From Gammaproteobacteria bacterium (lineage in GTDB: Bacteria; Pseudomonadota; Gammaproteobacteria; Xanthomonadales; SZUA-5): a DNA stretch of 64,000 nt. This document shows, piece after piece, positions 44,145-52,789 of this stretch (position 1 is the stretch's first letter; the number at the start of each line of letters is the position of its first letter). The position numbers and the translations under genes were made by a program. Where the stretch lies: positions 1-64,000 of the forward strand of contig JAUIFV010000006.1 in NCBI GenBank assembly GCA_030430155.1. The letters run 5' to 3'. Under the pieces are notes generated by a model. It did not search any database. It was not told the origin of the DNA and saw only the letters and a program-made list of their open reading frames with translations.

Positions 44145-44956
44145 CTACGCCGCGTGCTCCAGGCTCGCCGCCGGCAGTTTGGCGGTGACCGCAATGGGCA
44201 GGTGATCGGACAGGGTCAGCGCCAGCGCCTGGCACTGCTCAATCTCGATGCCGTCGCTGACCAGCACGTGATCGATGGCCCGTCGCGGTCGCCAGGCAGG
44301 GAAGGTGGCCGGTGGGTTGGCAGCCGCAGCGAGCTGCGCTCCATGAACTGGCGAAAACCGCGATCTTCGGGCAGGCAGTTGAAGTCGCCCATCAGGATCA
44401 CGTGGCGGTGGTCGGCGGCCAGCTCGTTGAGAAAATCCCACTGTTTGCCGCGCGAGGTGGGTCCCAGCGAGAGGTGCGCGATGATCACCGCCAGGCCGTG
44501 TTTGGGATCGCCTATGCGCGCCAGCAGCGCGCCGCGGCCGGGAATGCGCCCGGGCAGCGGATGGTCTTCGGCGTCGCCGATGTGGAAGCGGCTGAGCAGG
44601 CAATTGGTGCTGTGGGCAATCGGCCCCACCTTGCGGTTGCGCTGCTGGGTCCAGTAGGGAAAGCGCGCGCTCTCGGCCAGATAGCGGGCCTGATTGAGAA
44701 AGCCGCTGCGCAGACTGCCGCCGTCGGCCTCCTGCAGCCCGACCAGATCAAAGCCGTCCAGATGCGGCACCAGCGCGTCCAGATTGCGCTGCTTGCCTGA
44801 ATCCGGCCAGACGTGCTTCCAGCTGTTGGTGATGTAGTCGCGGTAGCGGTGGGTGGCGTTGCCAGCCTGGATATTGAAGCTGAGGATGCGCAGCCGGGCA
44901 CCATCGCTGTCGCCGCTGGTGCCCGACCGTGACGCGCTGGCCGGCGTTGTCTTCAA
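44145..44956 (-). pseudogene. Endonuclease/exonuclease/phosphatase family protein, frameshifted
   Basis: An EEP-superfamily hydrolase of about 270 residues. In frame: LRILSFNIQAG, LVGLQEADGGS, LAVIIAHLSLGP and HVILMGDFNCLPED (metal and catalytic Glu/Asp/Asn motifs). The family's C-terminal motifs AIDHVLVSDGIE and LSDHLPIAV appear in the neighbouring frame, ending at 44145. One base is missing near 44310, and the original frame runs to a stop at 44216 without the terminal His. The product would lose its catalytic SDH motif unless this is a sequencing error. Downstream of dsbA on the same strand, a conserved position. Confidence 0.85.
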
Positions 44957-44968
44957 CGCCAGTCCAGA

Positions 44969-45652
44969 TCAGCCGCCGCTGCCGGCGCGCTCTTGAGCCG
45001 CCTTGGCGATCAGGTGGTTGAGCAGCGCCATCGCCGCCTGCTCGCTGCCACCAGCGCTTTGCACGTTGAAGCGATACTTGCCGTCGACAATCATCGCCGG
45101 CGTACCGCGCACGCCGTAGCGCGGCACCATGCTGTTGGCGCGCTTGAGATTGGTTTCCACCGCAAACGAGGTGGCGGTCTTGATGAAGGTCTGCGCGTCG
45201 ACGCCGAACTTCTCGTAGAAACCGGCCAGATCCTCGACGCTGCGCAGCGGCATCTTGTCCCGATGCAGGGCATCGAACAGGGCCTGATGCGACTCGGCCG
45301 GAGCCTTGAGCACCTGTGCGGTGTAGAAGGCGCGCGCATAAAGCGCATAGACCTGATTCCAGGTCGCCGGCATCAGCACCAGTTCGGCGTTCTCCGGCAT
45401 GGTCTTCTTCCAGGCCTGGATATGCGGCTCGAAATTGGCGCAGTGTACGCAGGCGTAGCTGAACACTTCAACCACTTCGACCTTGTCGCCGCTGCTGGTC
45501 GGTTGGGCCGGGTTGATACGCTCGTAGTGCTTGCCTTCTTCCCACAGGCTGACGCCCTGGGCGGACAGTATCGGCATCCACAGCAGGGCCACCGCGGCGA
45601 CCGCCAGCTGAACCACAAAAGATGAATAGTTATTGAAACGCATCGGACTCAT
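44969..45652 (-). CDS. dsbA: Thiol:disulfide interchange protein DsbA
   Basis: A periplasmic oxidoreductase of 227 residues if started at ATG 45652 (ATG 45643 also possible). A signal/anchor (VVQLAVAAVALLWMPILSAQ) is followed by the thioredoxin fold with active site FSYACVHCANFEP (CVHC) and the cis-proline loop VRGTPAMIVDGKY. An inserted helical domain lies between them. It introduces disulfides into exported proteins. It sits between cytochrome c4 and the EEP nuclease gene, as in other gammaproteobacteria. Confidence 0.94.
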   Translation of the reverse strand: MSPMRFNNYSSFVVQLAVAAVALLWMPILSAQGVSLWEEGKHYERINPAQPTSSGDKVEVVEVFSYACVHCANFEPHIQAWKKTMPENAELVLMPATWNQVYALYARAFYTAQVLKAPAESHQALFDALHRDKMPLRSVEDLAGFYEKFGVDAQTFIKTATSFAVETNLKRANSMVPRYGVRGTPAMIVDGKYRFNVQSAGGSEQAAMALLNHLIAKAAQERAGSGG

Positions 45653-45847
45653 CGCTCCTTGAATGAATGCCTGAAACAGCAAGGCTCGCAGGCTCGCACA
45701 GACCAGCTGAAAGGGAATTGAAGGCCCGGTGCAGGCTAGCGTAATGAATTGTCAGTTTAGCGGGTCTGCAGTCGCTGCCGGACGACTGCGCAACGGGTGG
45801 GCCTGTATGCCGCTCAATTCGCCCCGCCCGACCACTTGCGACTCCGC

Positions 45848-46492
45848 TTAGCGCGTGTGCAGACCTTCCAGATAGGAGGCCAGCGAGTCGATCTCGGCGT
45901 CGGTCAGCTGCTTGGCTACTGCCGCCATCACCGGGGCGTTGGCGCTCTCGCCAAAGGCCGCCCCGTCGCGATAGCGACGCAGCATGTCGGCGCTGTAGTT
46001 GGCGTGTTGACCGCCCACCGCCGGATAGGGCACCAGCGGATTGCCGGCGCCGCCGGGTCCGTGGCAGGCCATGCAGGCGGGAATGCCACGCTCGGCATCA
46101 CCGCCGCGGTACAGCGCCTGGGCCTGTTCAACCATGGTTTCGTCGGCCACCCCGGCCTGCACCGTCTGGGTGGCGAAGTAGGCGCCGATATCCTGCATGT
46201 CTTCGCTGCTGAGGACGGTTGCAAAGCCAGCCATGATCGCGTTCTCGCGCTCGCCGCTCTTGTACAGCTCCAGATGGTGCGCAGTGTAGGCGGCATGCTG
46301 GCCGGCCAGTTTCGGGTACTGCGGGTCGGAGCTGTTGCCGTCCAGACCGTGACACGCCGCGCAGACGGCGGCCTTGCCTGCGCCGGCTTCGGCATCGCCT
46401 ACCGGAAAGCTGGCCGGGGCCGCTTGGTCGGCAGCCCAGCTGGAACTGGCGAGCATGGAAATCAACAGGCCTGCGAGATACCGCGCGCGCAT
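45848..46492 (-). CDS. Cytochrome c4 (diheme)
   Basis: 214 residues: signal peptide (LAGLLISMLASSSWA) and two class I cytochrome c domains. Heme sites are CAACHGLDGN and CMACHGPGGA; candidate distal Met ligands are in AIMAGFATVLS and APVMAAVAKQL. It carries electrons to terminal oxidases in the periplasm. First gene before dsbA on the minus strand (195-base gap). Confidence 0.95.
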   Translation of the reverse strand: MRARYLAGLLISMLASSSWAADQAAPASFPVGDAEAGAGKAAVCAACHGLDGNSSDPQYPKLAGQHAAYTAHHLELYKSGERENAIMAGFATVLSSEDMQDIGAYFATQTVQAGVADETMVEQAQALYRGGDAERGIPACMACHGPGGAGNPLVPYPAVGGQHANYSADMLRRYRDGAAFGESANAPVMAAVAKQLTDAEIDSLASYLEGLHTR

Positions 46493-46807
46493 AGACGTAA
46501 ATCCTTTAAGGTGAAGTGCAAGCTACCACGGCTGCGCTGCAAACTCCCCCCAGCGCCACCGGGTCCAGCCCGGCGTCCAAACGCAAAGCTGCAAGCCCGG
46601 CATTTTCCCATGACTTGCGCGGAGGAGCCAGCCCCAGGCCGCAATGGATGTCAAGTTGGCCGCGCTCGCCACCGCCACGACCCTGAATCAGGCGACGATC
46701 AGCCAGACCGCATCTGACCTGGCCGCGCAGGCGCGTAGCCCTTTTGTCAGGGGCTCATCACCAGCGTCCTGCCTATAATCACCGGCCCGCCTGACCGGAG
46801 ATTGCCC
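46493..46807. other. Intergenic region without a recognisable gene
   Basis: 315 bases between divergent genes (cytochrome c4 and tricorn protease). I see no coding frame worth calling. A TATAAT at 46774-46779 lies 29 bases before the protease start and may be its -10 element, but no good -35 is present. GGAG at 46796-46799 is the ribosome-binding site. Confidence 0.5.
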
Positions 46808-49800
46808 GTGCGCCTCGCCCTATTCGCAGCCGCGCTGCTCGCCATGCCCAGTTTGGCCCTCGGCCAAGACAGCGGAACGCTGCTGCTGCGCTTCCCGGAC
46901 CTGTCCGCCACTCAGGTGGCTTTCGTTCACGGCGGCGACATCTACGTCGCGCCGCGCAACGGCGGTCGAGCCACCCGGCTGACCAGCCACGCTGGCGAAG
47001 AGCTGTTTCCCAAGTTCTCTCCGGACGGACGCTGGATCGCCTTCTCCGCCGAGTACTCCGGCACCCGTCAAGTCTGGGTGATGCCCAGCGCCGGGGGCGA
47101 GCCGCGCCAGCTGACCTATCGCAACGACGTCGGCGTGATGCCGCCGCGCGGCGGCTGGGACTACCGCGTGTTGGACTGGACCCCGGACGGCAGCAACATC
47201 CTGGTGAGGGTCAACGCGGTGCCCTGGGGCGAACGCGGCGGTCGGCCCTATCTGGTGCCCGCAGCCGGCGGGATGGAAACCCCCCTGGCGATCCCTGAAA
47301 CCGGCGGCGGCGCGCTGTCGCCGGACGGCAGCAAGTACGTTTACACCCCCATCGATCGCGAATTCCGCACCTGGAAGCGCTACCGCGGCGGTCGGGCCCA
47401 GGAACTGTGGATCTACGACCTTGAGGCCAACACCTCGGTGCAGATCACCAATCATCCGGCCACCGACAATCAGCCGTCCTGGGTTGGTGATCAGATCTAC
47501 TTCAGCTCCGATCGCGAGTACACCCTGAATCTGTACGCGATGCCGGCCAGCGGCGGCGAGCCGCGCAAGATCACCAACTTCTCCGACTACGACGTGCTCT
47601 GGCCCAGCGGAGGTCCGGACGGGGTGGTCTTCGAGTCCGGTGGCGCCCTGTGGCTGCACCAGCCCAGCACCGGCAGCACCGACAAGCTGGTGATCTCCAT
47701 TGCCAACGACCGTCCGGCGGCGCTGCCGCGGTTCGTCAAGGTGGCGGCACAGATGGATAGCTTCGATCTGGCGCCGAACGCCGAACGGGCGCTGTTTGCC
47801 GCCCGCGGCGAGCTGTTCACCATGCCCGCCAAGCACGGCGAGGTGCGCAATTTGAGCAACACGCCGAATGCGCGCGAGATCTCGGCCAGCCTGTCGCCAG
47901 ACGGGCAGTCGGTGGCTTACCTGTCCGATGCCAGCGGCGAATATGAGCTCTACGTGCGCGCCTCCGACGGCAGCGGTGAGCCGCGCAAACTGACCAGCGA
48001 CGGCGACATCTGGCGCTTCGCCCCGGTGTGGTCGCCGGACGGCACGCGGCTGGCCTACGCCGACAAGAAGCTGCGCCTGCGCTATGTGGAGATCGCCAAC
48101 GGGCGCACCGTCGAGGTCGATCAGATCGATACCGGCAACGAGATCACCGTGTACGTCTGGTCGCCGGACTCCAAGGCCCTGGCCTATGTGACCACCAACG
48201 CCGCCGGCGTCGGTAGGATCTGGCTCTTCGACACCGTTGCCAAGCGCAAGCACGCGGCTACCGAGGCCGATTACAACGCCGGCAACCCGGCATTCGATCC
48301 GGACGGTCGCTATCTCTATTTCACCTCTGATCGCGACTACAACTTGGAGTTCGAGGCCTACGAGTTCGACTACATCTACGTGCGGGCTCAGAAGCTCTTC
48401 GCGGCCAGCCTGCGTGCCGATGTGGAGCCTGCGGTGCAGCTGCAGAGCGACGAGATCAAGGCGCCCAACGGCGACGACAAGAAGGCCGACGGCGACAAGG
48501 CGGCCGACAAAAGCATTGATTACGCCGGCCTGATCGCGCGCACCGTGGCGCTGAAGGTGGATGGCGGCAACTACGGCGGCCTGCTCGCCTCCAGCGAAGG
48601 GCTGTACTACCAGTCCGCCGGCGCTCAGGGTGCGCCGCCGGAACTGCGCCTGTACAAGCTCGATGAAGACAAGAGCGATCAGGTGGCGGCCGGGATCACT
48701 GGCTACGCGCTGTCGGCAAACGGCAAGAAGCTGCTGCTGGCCCAGGCTGGCAACAAATACGTCATCGCCGATGCCAAGTGGAAGACCGACGTCAGCAAGC
48801 CGCTGCCGATGGACAAGCTGCAGCTGCGGGTGGATCCCAAGGCGGAGTGGGCGCAGATGTTTCGCGACGGCTGGCGCATCCTCCGCGACTGGTTCTACGA
48901 CGAAGGCATGCACGGCAACGATTGGGAGCAGATCCACGATCGCTACGCCGCTTTGCTGCCGCACGTCAGCACCCGCGCCGATCTGGACTATCTGTTCAGC
49001 GAAGTCGCCGGCGAGCTCAACGCCGGCCACATCTACGTGCAAGCCGGTGATCAGCCGCGACCGGAGCGGGTCGCCGGTGGGCTGCTCGGCGCAGAGCTGA
49101 TCGCCCATTCCTCCGGCTACTTCGAGTTCAGCAAGGTCTATCGCGGCGAAACCGGCATCGATCTGTATCGGGCGCCGCTGGATACGCCGACCACCCGGGT
49201 TGAGGCCGGCGAATATCTGATCGCCATCGACGGCGTGGATGCGCGCACGGTGCGCAACGCCTATGCGCTGCTGGAGAACAAGGGTGACAAGCAGATCGAA
49301 CTCACCGTCAACGACCGTCCCAGCGTCGAGGGCGCGCGCAAGCTGCTGGTGCAGACCATCAGCACCGAAACCCAGCTGCGCTATCTGGACTGGATAGAAA
49401 GTCGTCGCGCCCTGGTCGACGAGCTCTCCGGCGGCCGCATCGGCTACGTGCATCTGCCCAACACGGCGGTGGATGGCAATCGCGAACTGCTGCGACAGCT
49501 GCTGCCGCAAATTCGTAAGGATGCGCTGATCATCGATGATCGCTACAACGGCGGCGGCTTCATTCCCGACCGGATGATCGAGATGCTCTCGCGCACTCCG
49601 CTGCACTACTGGAAGCGCCGGGGTCTGCAGCCGCAGGCCAGCCCCTTCATCTCCCATACCGGCCCGAAGGCGATGCTGATGAACGGGCAGTCCAGCTCCG
49701 GCGGCGACGCGCTGCCTTACTACTTCCGCAAGCTCGGTCTGGGACCGTTGATCGGCACCCGCACCTGGGGCGGTTTGATCGGCATCTCCGGTAACCCCAA

Positions 49801-50035
49801 TCTGGCCGACGGCGGTCAGCTGCTCGCCTCCACCTTCCGTTTCCTCGCCAACGACGGTCAATGGGCGGTGGAAAACGAGGGCGTGTCGCCGGATATCGAA
49901 GTCGTTGACGCGCCGCACCTGATCGCCGCAGGGCGTGATCCCAGCATCGAGAAGGCGGTGGAGGTGCTGCTCGCCGAGTTGGCCAAGAATCCGCCGCAAC
50001 CGGTCTCGGTGCCGCCGGCGCCGACGGAGTTTTAG
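46808..50035 (+). CDS. Tricorn-type S41 protease, paralogue 1
   Basis: 1075 residues. Signal peptide (LALFAAALLAMPSLALGQ). Residues 30-330 and 340-640 are two beta-propellers (repeats such as FSPDGRWIAFSAEYSGTRQVWV and LSPDGQSVAYLSDASGEYELYV). Then a tricorn C1 helical domain (LRDWFYDEGMHGNDWEQIHDRY), a PDZ domain (about 760-850) and an S41 catalytic domain (GRIGYVHLPN; nucleophile Ser in NGQSSSGGDALPYYF). A GTG start with GGAG 8 bases upstream is chosen over the track's TTG. It degrades peptides in the periplasm. A paralogue lies 5 kb downstream. Confidence 0.93.
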   Translation: MRLALFAAALLAMPSLALGQDSGTLLLRFPDLSATQVAFVHGGDIYVAPRNGGRATRLTSHAGEELFPKFSPDGRWIAFSAEYSGTRQVWVMPSAGGEPRQLTYRNDVGVMPPRGGWDYRVLDWTPDGSNILVRVNAVPWGERGGRPYLVPAAGGMETPLAIPETGGGALSPDGSKYVYTPIDREFRTWKRYRGGRAQELWIYDLEANTSVQITNHPATDNQPSWVGDQIYFSSDREYTLNLYAMPASGGEPRKITNFSDYDVLWPSGGPDGVVFESGGALWLHQPSTGSTDKLVISIANDRPAALPRFVKVAAQMDSFDLAPNAERALFAARGELFTMPAKHGEVRNLSNTPNAREISASLSPDGQSVAYLSDASGEYELYVRASDGSGEPRKLTSDGDIWRFAPVWSPDGTRLAYADKKLRLRYVEIANGRTVEVDQIDTGNEITVYVWSPDSKALAYVTTNAAGVGRIWLFDTVAKRKHAATEADYNAGNPAFDPDGRYLYFTSDRDYNLEFEAYEFDYIYVRAQKLFAASLRADVEPAVQLQSDEIKAPNGDDKKADGDKAADKSIDYAGLIARTVALKVDGGNYGGLLASSEGLYYQSAGAQGAPPELRLYKLDEDKSDQVAAGITGYALSANGKKLLLAQAGNKYVIADAKWKTDVSKPLPMDKLQLRVDPKAEWAQMFRDGWRILRDWFYDEGMHGNDWEQIHDRYAALLPHVSTRADLDYLFSEVAGELNAGHIYVQAGDQPRPERVAGGLLGAELIAHSSGYFEFSKVYRGETGIDLYRAPLDTPTTRVEAGEYLIAIDGVDARTVRNAYALLENKGDKQIELTVNDRPSVEGARKLLVQTISTETQLRYLDWIESRRALVDELSGGRIGYVHLPNTAVDGNRELLRQLLPQIRKDALIIDDRYNGGGFIPDRMIEMLSRTPLHYWKRRGLQPQASPFISHTGPKAMLMNGQSSSGGDALPYYFRKLGLGPLIGTRTWGGLIGISGNPNLADGGQLLASTFRFLANDGQWAVENEGVSPDIEVVDAPHLIAAGRDPSIEKAVEVLLAELAKNPPQPVSVPPAPTEF

Positions 50036-50048
50036 GTTGGGTCAGAAA

Positions 50049-50078
50049 GGGCCCAGGGCATAGGGCCCAGGGCCCAGG
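50049..50078. repeat. GGGCNNA heptad array
   Basis: GGGCCCA, GGGCATA, GGGCCCA x2, between the convergent tricorn and PDZ-protein stops. Confidence 0.9.
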
Positions 50079-50084
50079 TGGGGT

Positions 50085-51377
50085 TCAGAAAATCTCGTCG
50101 CCGCCGCCCTCAACGGGCGGCACCGGGGGAACTGGCGGTACCGGCGCGACTGGCGGCGGCGGTGGTGACGGCGGGCTCGGCGGCTCGGGGGGAGAAGGCG
50201 GCGCAGGCGGGGTAGGAGCGATGGGGATGAAGCGGTGCTCCGGCACCGTGACAGCCAGCTGCACCCGCTCGCGCTCGCGCCACACGGTGACCTGCTGTGA
50301 GCTGCCGGCTTGGCCATCGCGCAGTTCGCGCCAGGCCTGACGCGGACTCTCCACGTCCTTGCCGGCGACCTGCAGGATCACATCGCCGGCGCGCAGATCG
50401 CGATAGTCCTCGCCATTGCTGGCCAGCACCAGGACGCCGCGGTCTATGCCGAAGTAGCGGCCCAGATCCGCATTCAGTGCCGACAGCGACAGATTGCTGT
50501 TGTCGCTGCTCATCTCGATACGGTGATTGCCCGAACCGTGGCGGTTGATCAGGCGCAGGCGCAGCCGCTCGGCGCGCTCGGCCTCGCGAACGGCGCGGAC
50601 CTGGTCGCGTTCTATACGGGCCTGGATCCGAGCCCTGTCGCGTTCACCTCGTGCCCGCTCCCGCTCGGCTCTGGCCTGGTCGCGTGCGGCGCGGGCTTGT
50701 TCCAAGGCTTCCTCGGCGCGCTCGCCTTCCAATCCGGCCGCGGCCAGTGCCGCTTCGACCTGGGCGGCGATCTCGTCGGCCCACTCATCGCCGAAATCGA
50801 TGTCAATTTCCGGCAACACGATCTGCGGCATCCAAACGCCATCGCCGTCGCCACTGCGGAAGCTGAAGGTGTGCGAGGTCTTGGGCGTGATCTCCAGCTC
50901 GAAGCGCCGACTGTCACGGATCAGGGTCAGCTTGACCGCTCGCTCCACGCTCAGATCGCGCAGCGCGGCGCGGGCTGCGGCCAATCCGCTGCGCTCGCTG
51001 TCCACCAGCGCTGCGCCATCGATGGCGACGATGCGATCGCCGCTGCGCAGTCCGGCCTCGGCTGCGGCGCTCTCCGGTGTGACCGCGGCGATGCGCGCGC
51101 CGGGGTCAGCACTTTCGGCCAGCACCACGCCCAGCACCGGGCGACCAAAGCCGCTGAAGCTGAACTGGGTGCCGCGCAATGCTTCCGCGCCGATTTGCGA
51201 TGACAGCTCGGCGACCCGGCGGCTGGCTACACGCAGCTGTTCCTTGGCTTCGGCCAGTTCGCGGCGGACCTCCTCGCGTTCGGCTTCACTGATCTGCTCG
51301 GCTGTGGCCAGCACCGGCAGCCATAGCAGCAGCACTGCCAGCAGCAGCATCCATCGGGGAATAGTGTTCGCTTTCAT
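50085..51377 (-). CDS. Exported double-PDZ protein with coiled coil
   Basis: 430 residues. Signal peptide (MLLLAVLLLWLPVLATA), a short coiled coil, PDZ 1 (about residues 80-165: PVLGVVLAESADPGARIAAV, LRSGDRIVAIDG), then a long Ala/Arg/Glu coiled coil (210-275: ARAERERARGERDRARI). PDZ 2 follows (about 300-375: LRAGDVILQVAGKDVESP) and a Pro-rich tail (PPAPPSPPEPPSPPSPPPPP). There is no protease domain. ATG 51377 has GGAG 6 bases upstream. Third gene of a sigma/anti-sigma operon, so it may sense envelope state or protein C-termini for that sigma factor; this is inference. Confidence 0.78.
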   Translation of the reverse strand: MKANTIPRWMLLLAVLLLWLPVLATAEQISEAEREEVRRELAEAKEQLRVASRRVAELSSQIGAEALRGTQFSFSGFGRPVLGVVLAESADPGARIAAVTPESAAAEAGLRSGDRIVAIDGAALVDSERSGLAAARAALRDLSVERAVKLTLIRDSRRFELEITPKTSHTFSFRSGDGDGVWMPQIVLPEIDIDFGDEWADEIAAQVEAALAAAGLEGERAEEALEQARAARDQARAERERARGERDRARIQARIERDQVRAVREAERAERLRLRLINRHGSGNHRIEMSSDNSNLSLSALNADLGRYFGIDRGVLVLASNGEDYRDLRAGDVILQVAGKDVESPRQAWRELRDGQAGSSQQVTVWRERERVQLAVTVPEHRFIPIAPTPPAPPSPPEPPSPPSPPPPPVAPVPPVPPVPPVEGGGDEIF

Positions 51378-51439
51378 TGTTTGCTCCCGGCCCACTGCGG
51401 GCCCTTGTAATCACTCAAACGGTCGAGCTGACCGTCCAC

Positions 51440-52012
51440 TCAGTTCAGTTGCACCCACTCCACGCCGCTCCCCAACGGCGGTCCCAGCGACTGCTCGGCC
51501 AATCCGGCCAGCAGCGCCACTCGCTGTGTCCACAGCTGCAGCTTCTCTTCCTCGCCCGGCTGCGCGGCCAGATCCGCATCGACCTGATGCAGGGCCAGCT
51601 GCAGCGACTGTTCCACCCAGGCCTGATCGTCGCCGTAGATCGGCGACGTCGGCTCGTTCAGCAGGACCTGCTCCAGGTCGGCCGAGGCCGCCTGCAGTCG
51701 GGCCAGCTCATCAGCGCCCGCGTCTGCTGTGGGCTGCGCGGCGAACTGCGGCTGCGCCTGCGGGTTTGCCGGCGGACGCTCACCCAGCCAGAAGAACCAC
51801 AGGAACAGCATCGCGCTGCAGGCCGCCAGCGCCAGGCCGGCGCGCGCAGCCGCCGAGCCGAACCACGGCCGTCTGCTGCGCAAATCGACCACCGCCGCGG
51901 GCTCTGCTGCAGCCTGCAGCGAGTCCATCACTCGCGATTGCAGTTCGGCCGGCGCTGCTACCGTCGGCAGCTCGCGCAGGCGCTGTGCCAGCTTTGCCTG
52001 ATCGTCGTTCAT
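51440..52012 (-). CDS. Probable anti-sigma factor, single-pass membrane protein
   Basis: 190 residues. Cytoplasmic N-terminus (DDQAKLAQRLRELPTVAAPAEL), one transmembrane helix (AGLALAACSAMLFLWFFWLG, about residues 60-80), then a periplasmic Gln/Ala-rich and helical part. No zinc-binding HxxxCxxC motif. AGGAG precedes ATG 52012. It starts 10 bases after the ECF sigma stop, the usual anti-sigma position, which is the main reason for the call. Confidence 0.68.
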   Translation of the reverse strand: MNDDQAKLAQRLRELPTVAAPAELQSRVMDSLQAAAEPAAVVDLRSRRPWFGSAAARAGLALAACSAMLFLWFFWLGERPPANPQAQPQFAAQPTADAGADELARLQAASADLEQVLLNEPTSPIYGDDQAWVEQSLQLALHQVDADLAAQPGEEEKLQLWTQRVALLAGLAEQSLGPPLGSGVEWVQLN

Positions 52013-52022
52013 AGCCAACTCC

Positions 52023-52631
52023 TCAACTCATCCACTGGCGCAGCCGGCCCAGACTGCGCGCCACCTGTGACTTGGAGAAACTCACGCTCTTGCCGAACAT
52101 CCGGGCGATTTCTTCGTGGCCATAGCCCTCGGCCAGATGCAGCCACAGCACGGTGCGGGTTTGTGCCGGCAGCCGCGACAGCTGATGCTGTAGATCGCAG
52201 CCGGCAGCGGGGTCTTCGTGCAGCGGCTGGGTGTACTCACCCACTTCTTCGGCGCCGCCCAGACCGACGCGCTGCTTGCGCACGTGGGCAACCGCCACTC
52301 GCGCGGTGATCTGCCGCAGCCACATGCCGAAGGGCGCATCGCCGCGATAGCCGTTCAGGCCGCGCAGACCGTTGACGAAGGCATCGTGGGCGACGTCCTG
52401 CGCCTGTTCGCTGCAGCCGGTGGTGCGCAGCGCCAGGGTGTAGACGGCGTCGGCATAGAGTCTGTAGATCTCGCCCTGCGCATTGCGATCACCCGCCCTT
52501 GCCGCGCGCAGCACGGATTCCGGCAGCGGCTGACCGAATCCGGCCTGACCGCGCACTGGCTCCGCCGGGGGCACCGCGCTGATCACCTCAATGTGTCCAC
52601 CATCGCCCACCACCTTCACCACCGCGACCAT
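52023..52631 (-). CDS. ECF-family RNA polymerase sigma factor
   Basis: 202 residues. Region 2: RNAQGEIYRLYADAVYTLALRTTGCSEQAQDVAHDAFVNGLRG followed by YRGDAPFGMWLRQITAR. Region 4: LPAQTRTVLWLHLAEGYGHEEIARMFGKSVSFSKSQVARSLGRLRQW. The N-terminus has about 35 extra residues before region 2 if ATG 52631 is used, so a later start is possible. It heads the operon with the anti-sigma and PDZ genes. It is distinct from the ECF factor at 21.4 kb. Confidence 0.9.
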   Translation of the reverse strand: MVAVVKVVGDGGHIEVISAVPPAEPVRGQAGFGQPLPESVLRAARAGDRNAQGEIYRLYADAVYTLALRTTGCSEQAQDVAHDAFVNGLRGLNGYRGDAPFGMWLRQITARVAVAHVRKQRVGLGGAEEVGEYTQPLHEDPAAGCDLQHQLSRLPAQTRTVLWLHLAEGYGHEEIARMFGKSVSFSKSQVARSLGRLRQWMS

Positions 52632-52789
52632 CGACCATCATTGTCGTCAATCCACAAGGAGTCGGCGAGGCAGCGAATGGTCGCAGCGGTTTCGATCCAT
52701 CCCGTTGCGGCTGCATCCGGCCGAAAACGGGTCGACCTTGCGCGTCGGTCATATCATGCTCAGCGTTCAGCTCTCAGCCCTGAAATCGA

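Noticed and set aside
46820-49999. 1059-residue minus-strand ORF opposite tricorn paralogue 1
   Set aside because: Antisense shadow of a high-GC gene; low-complexity His/Gln/Val-rich text without domains, while the plus strand has a full set of family motifs.
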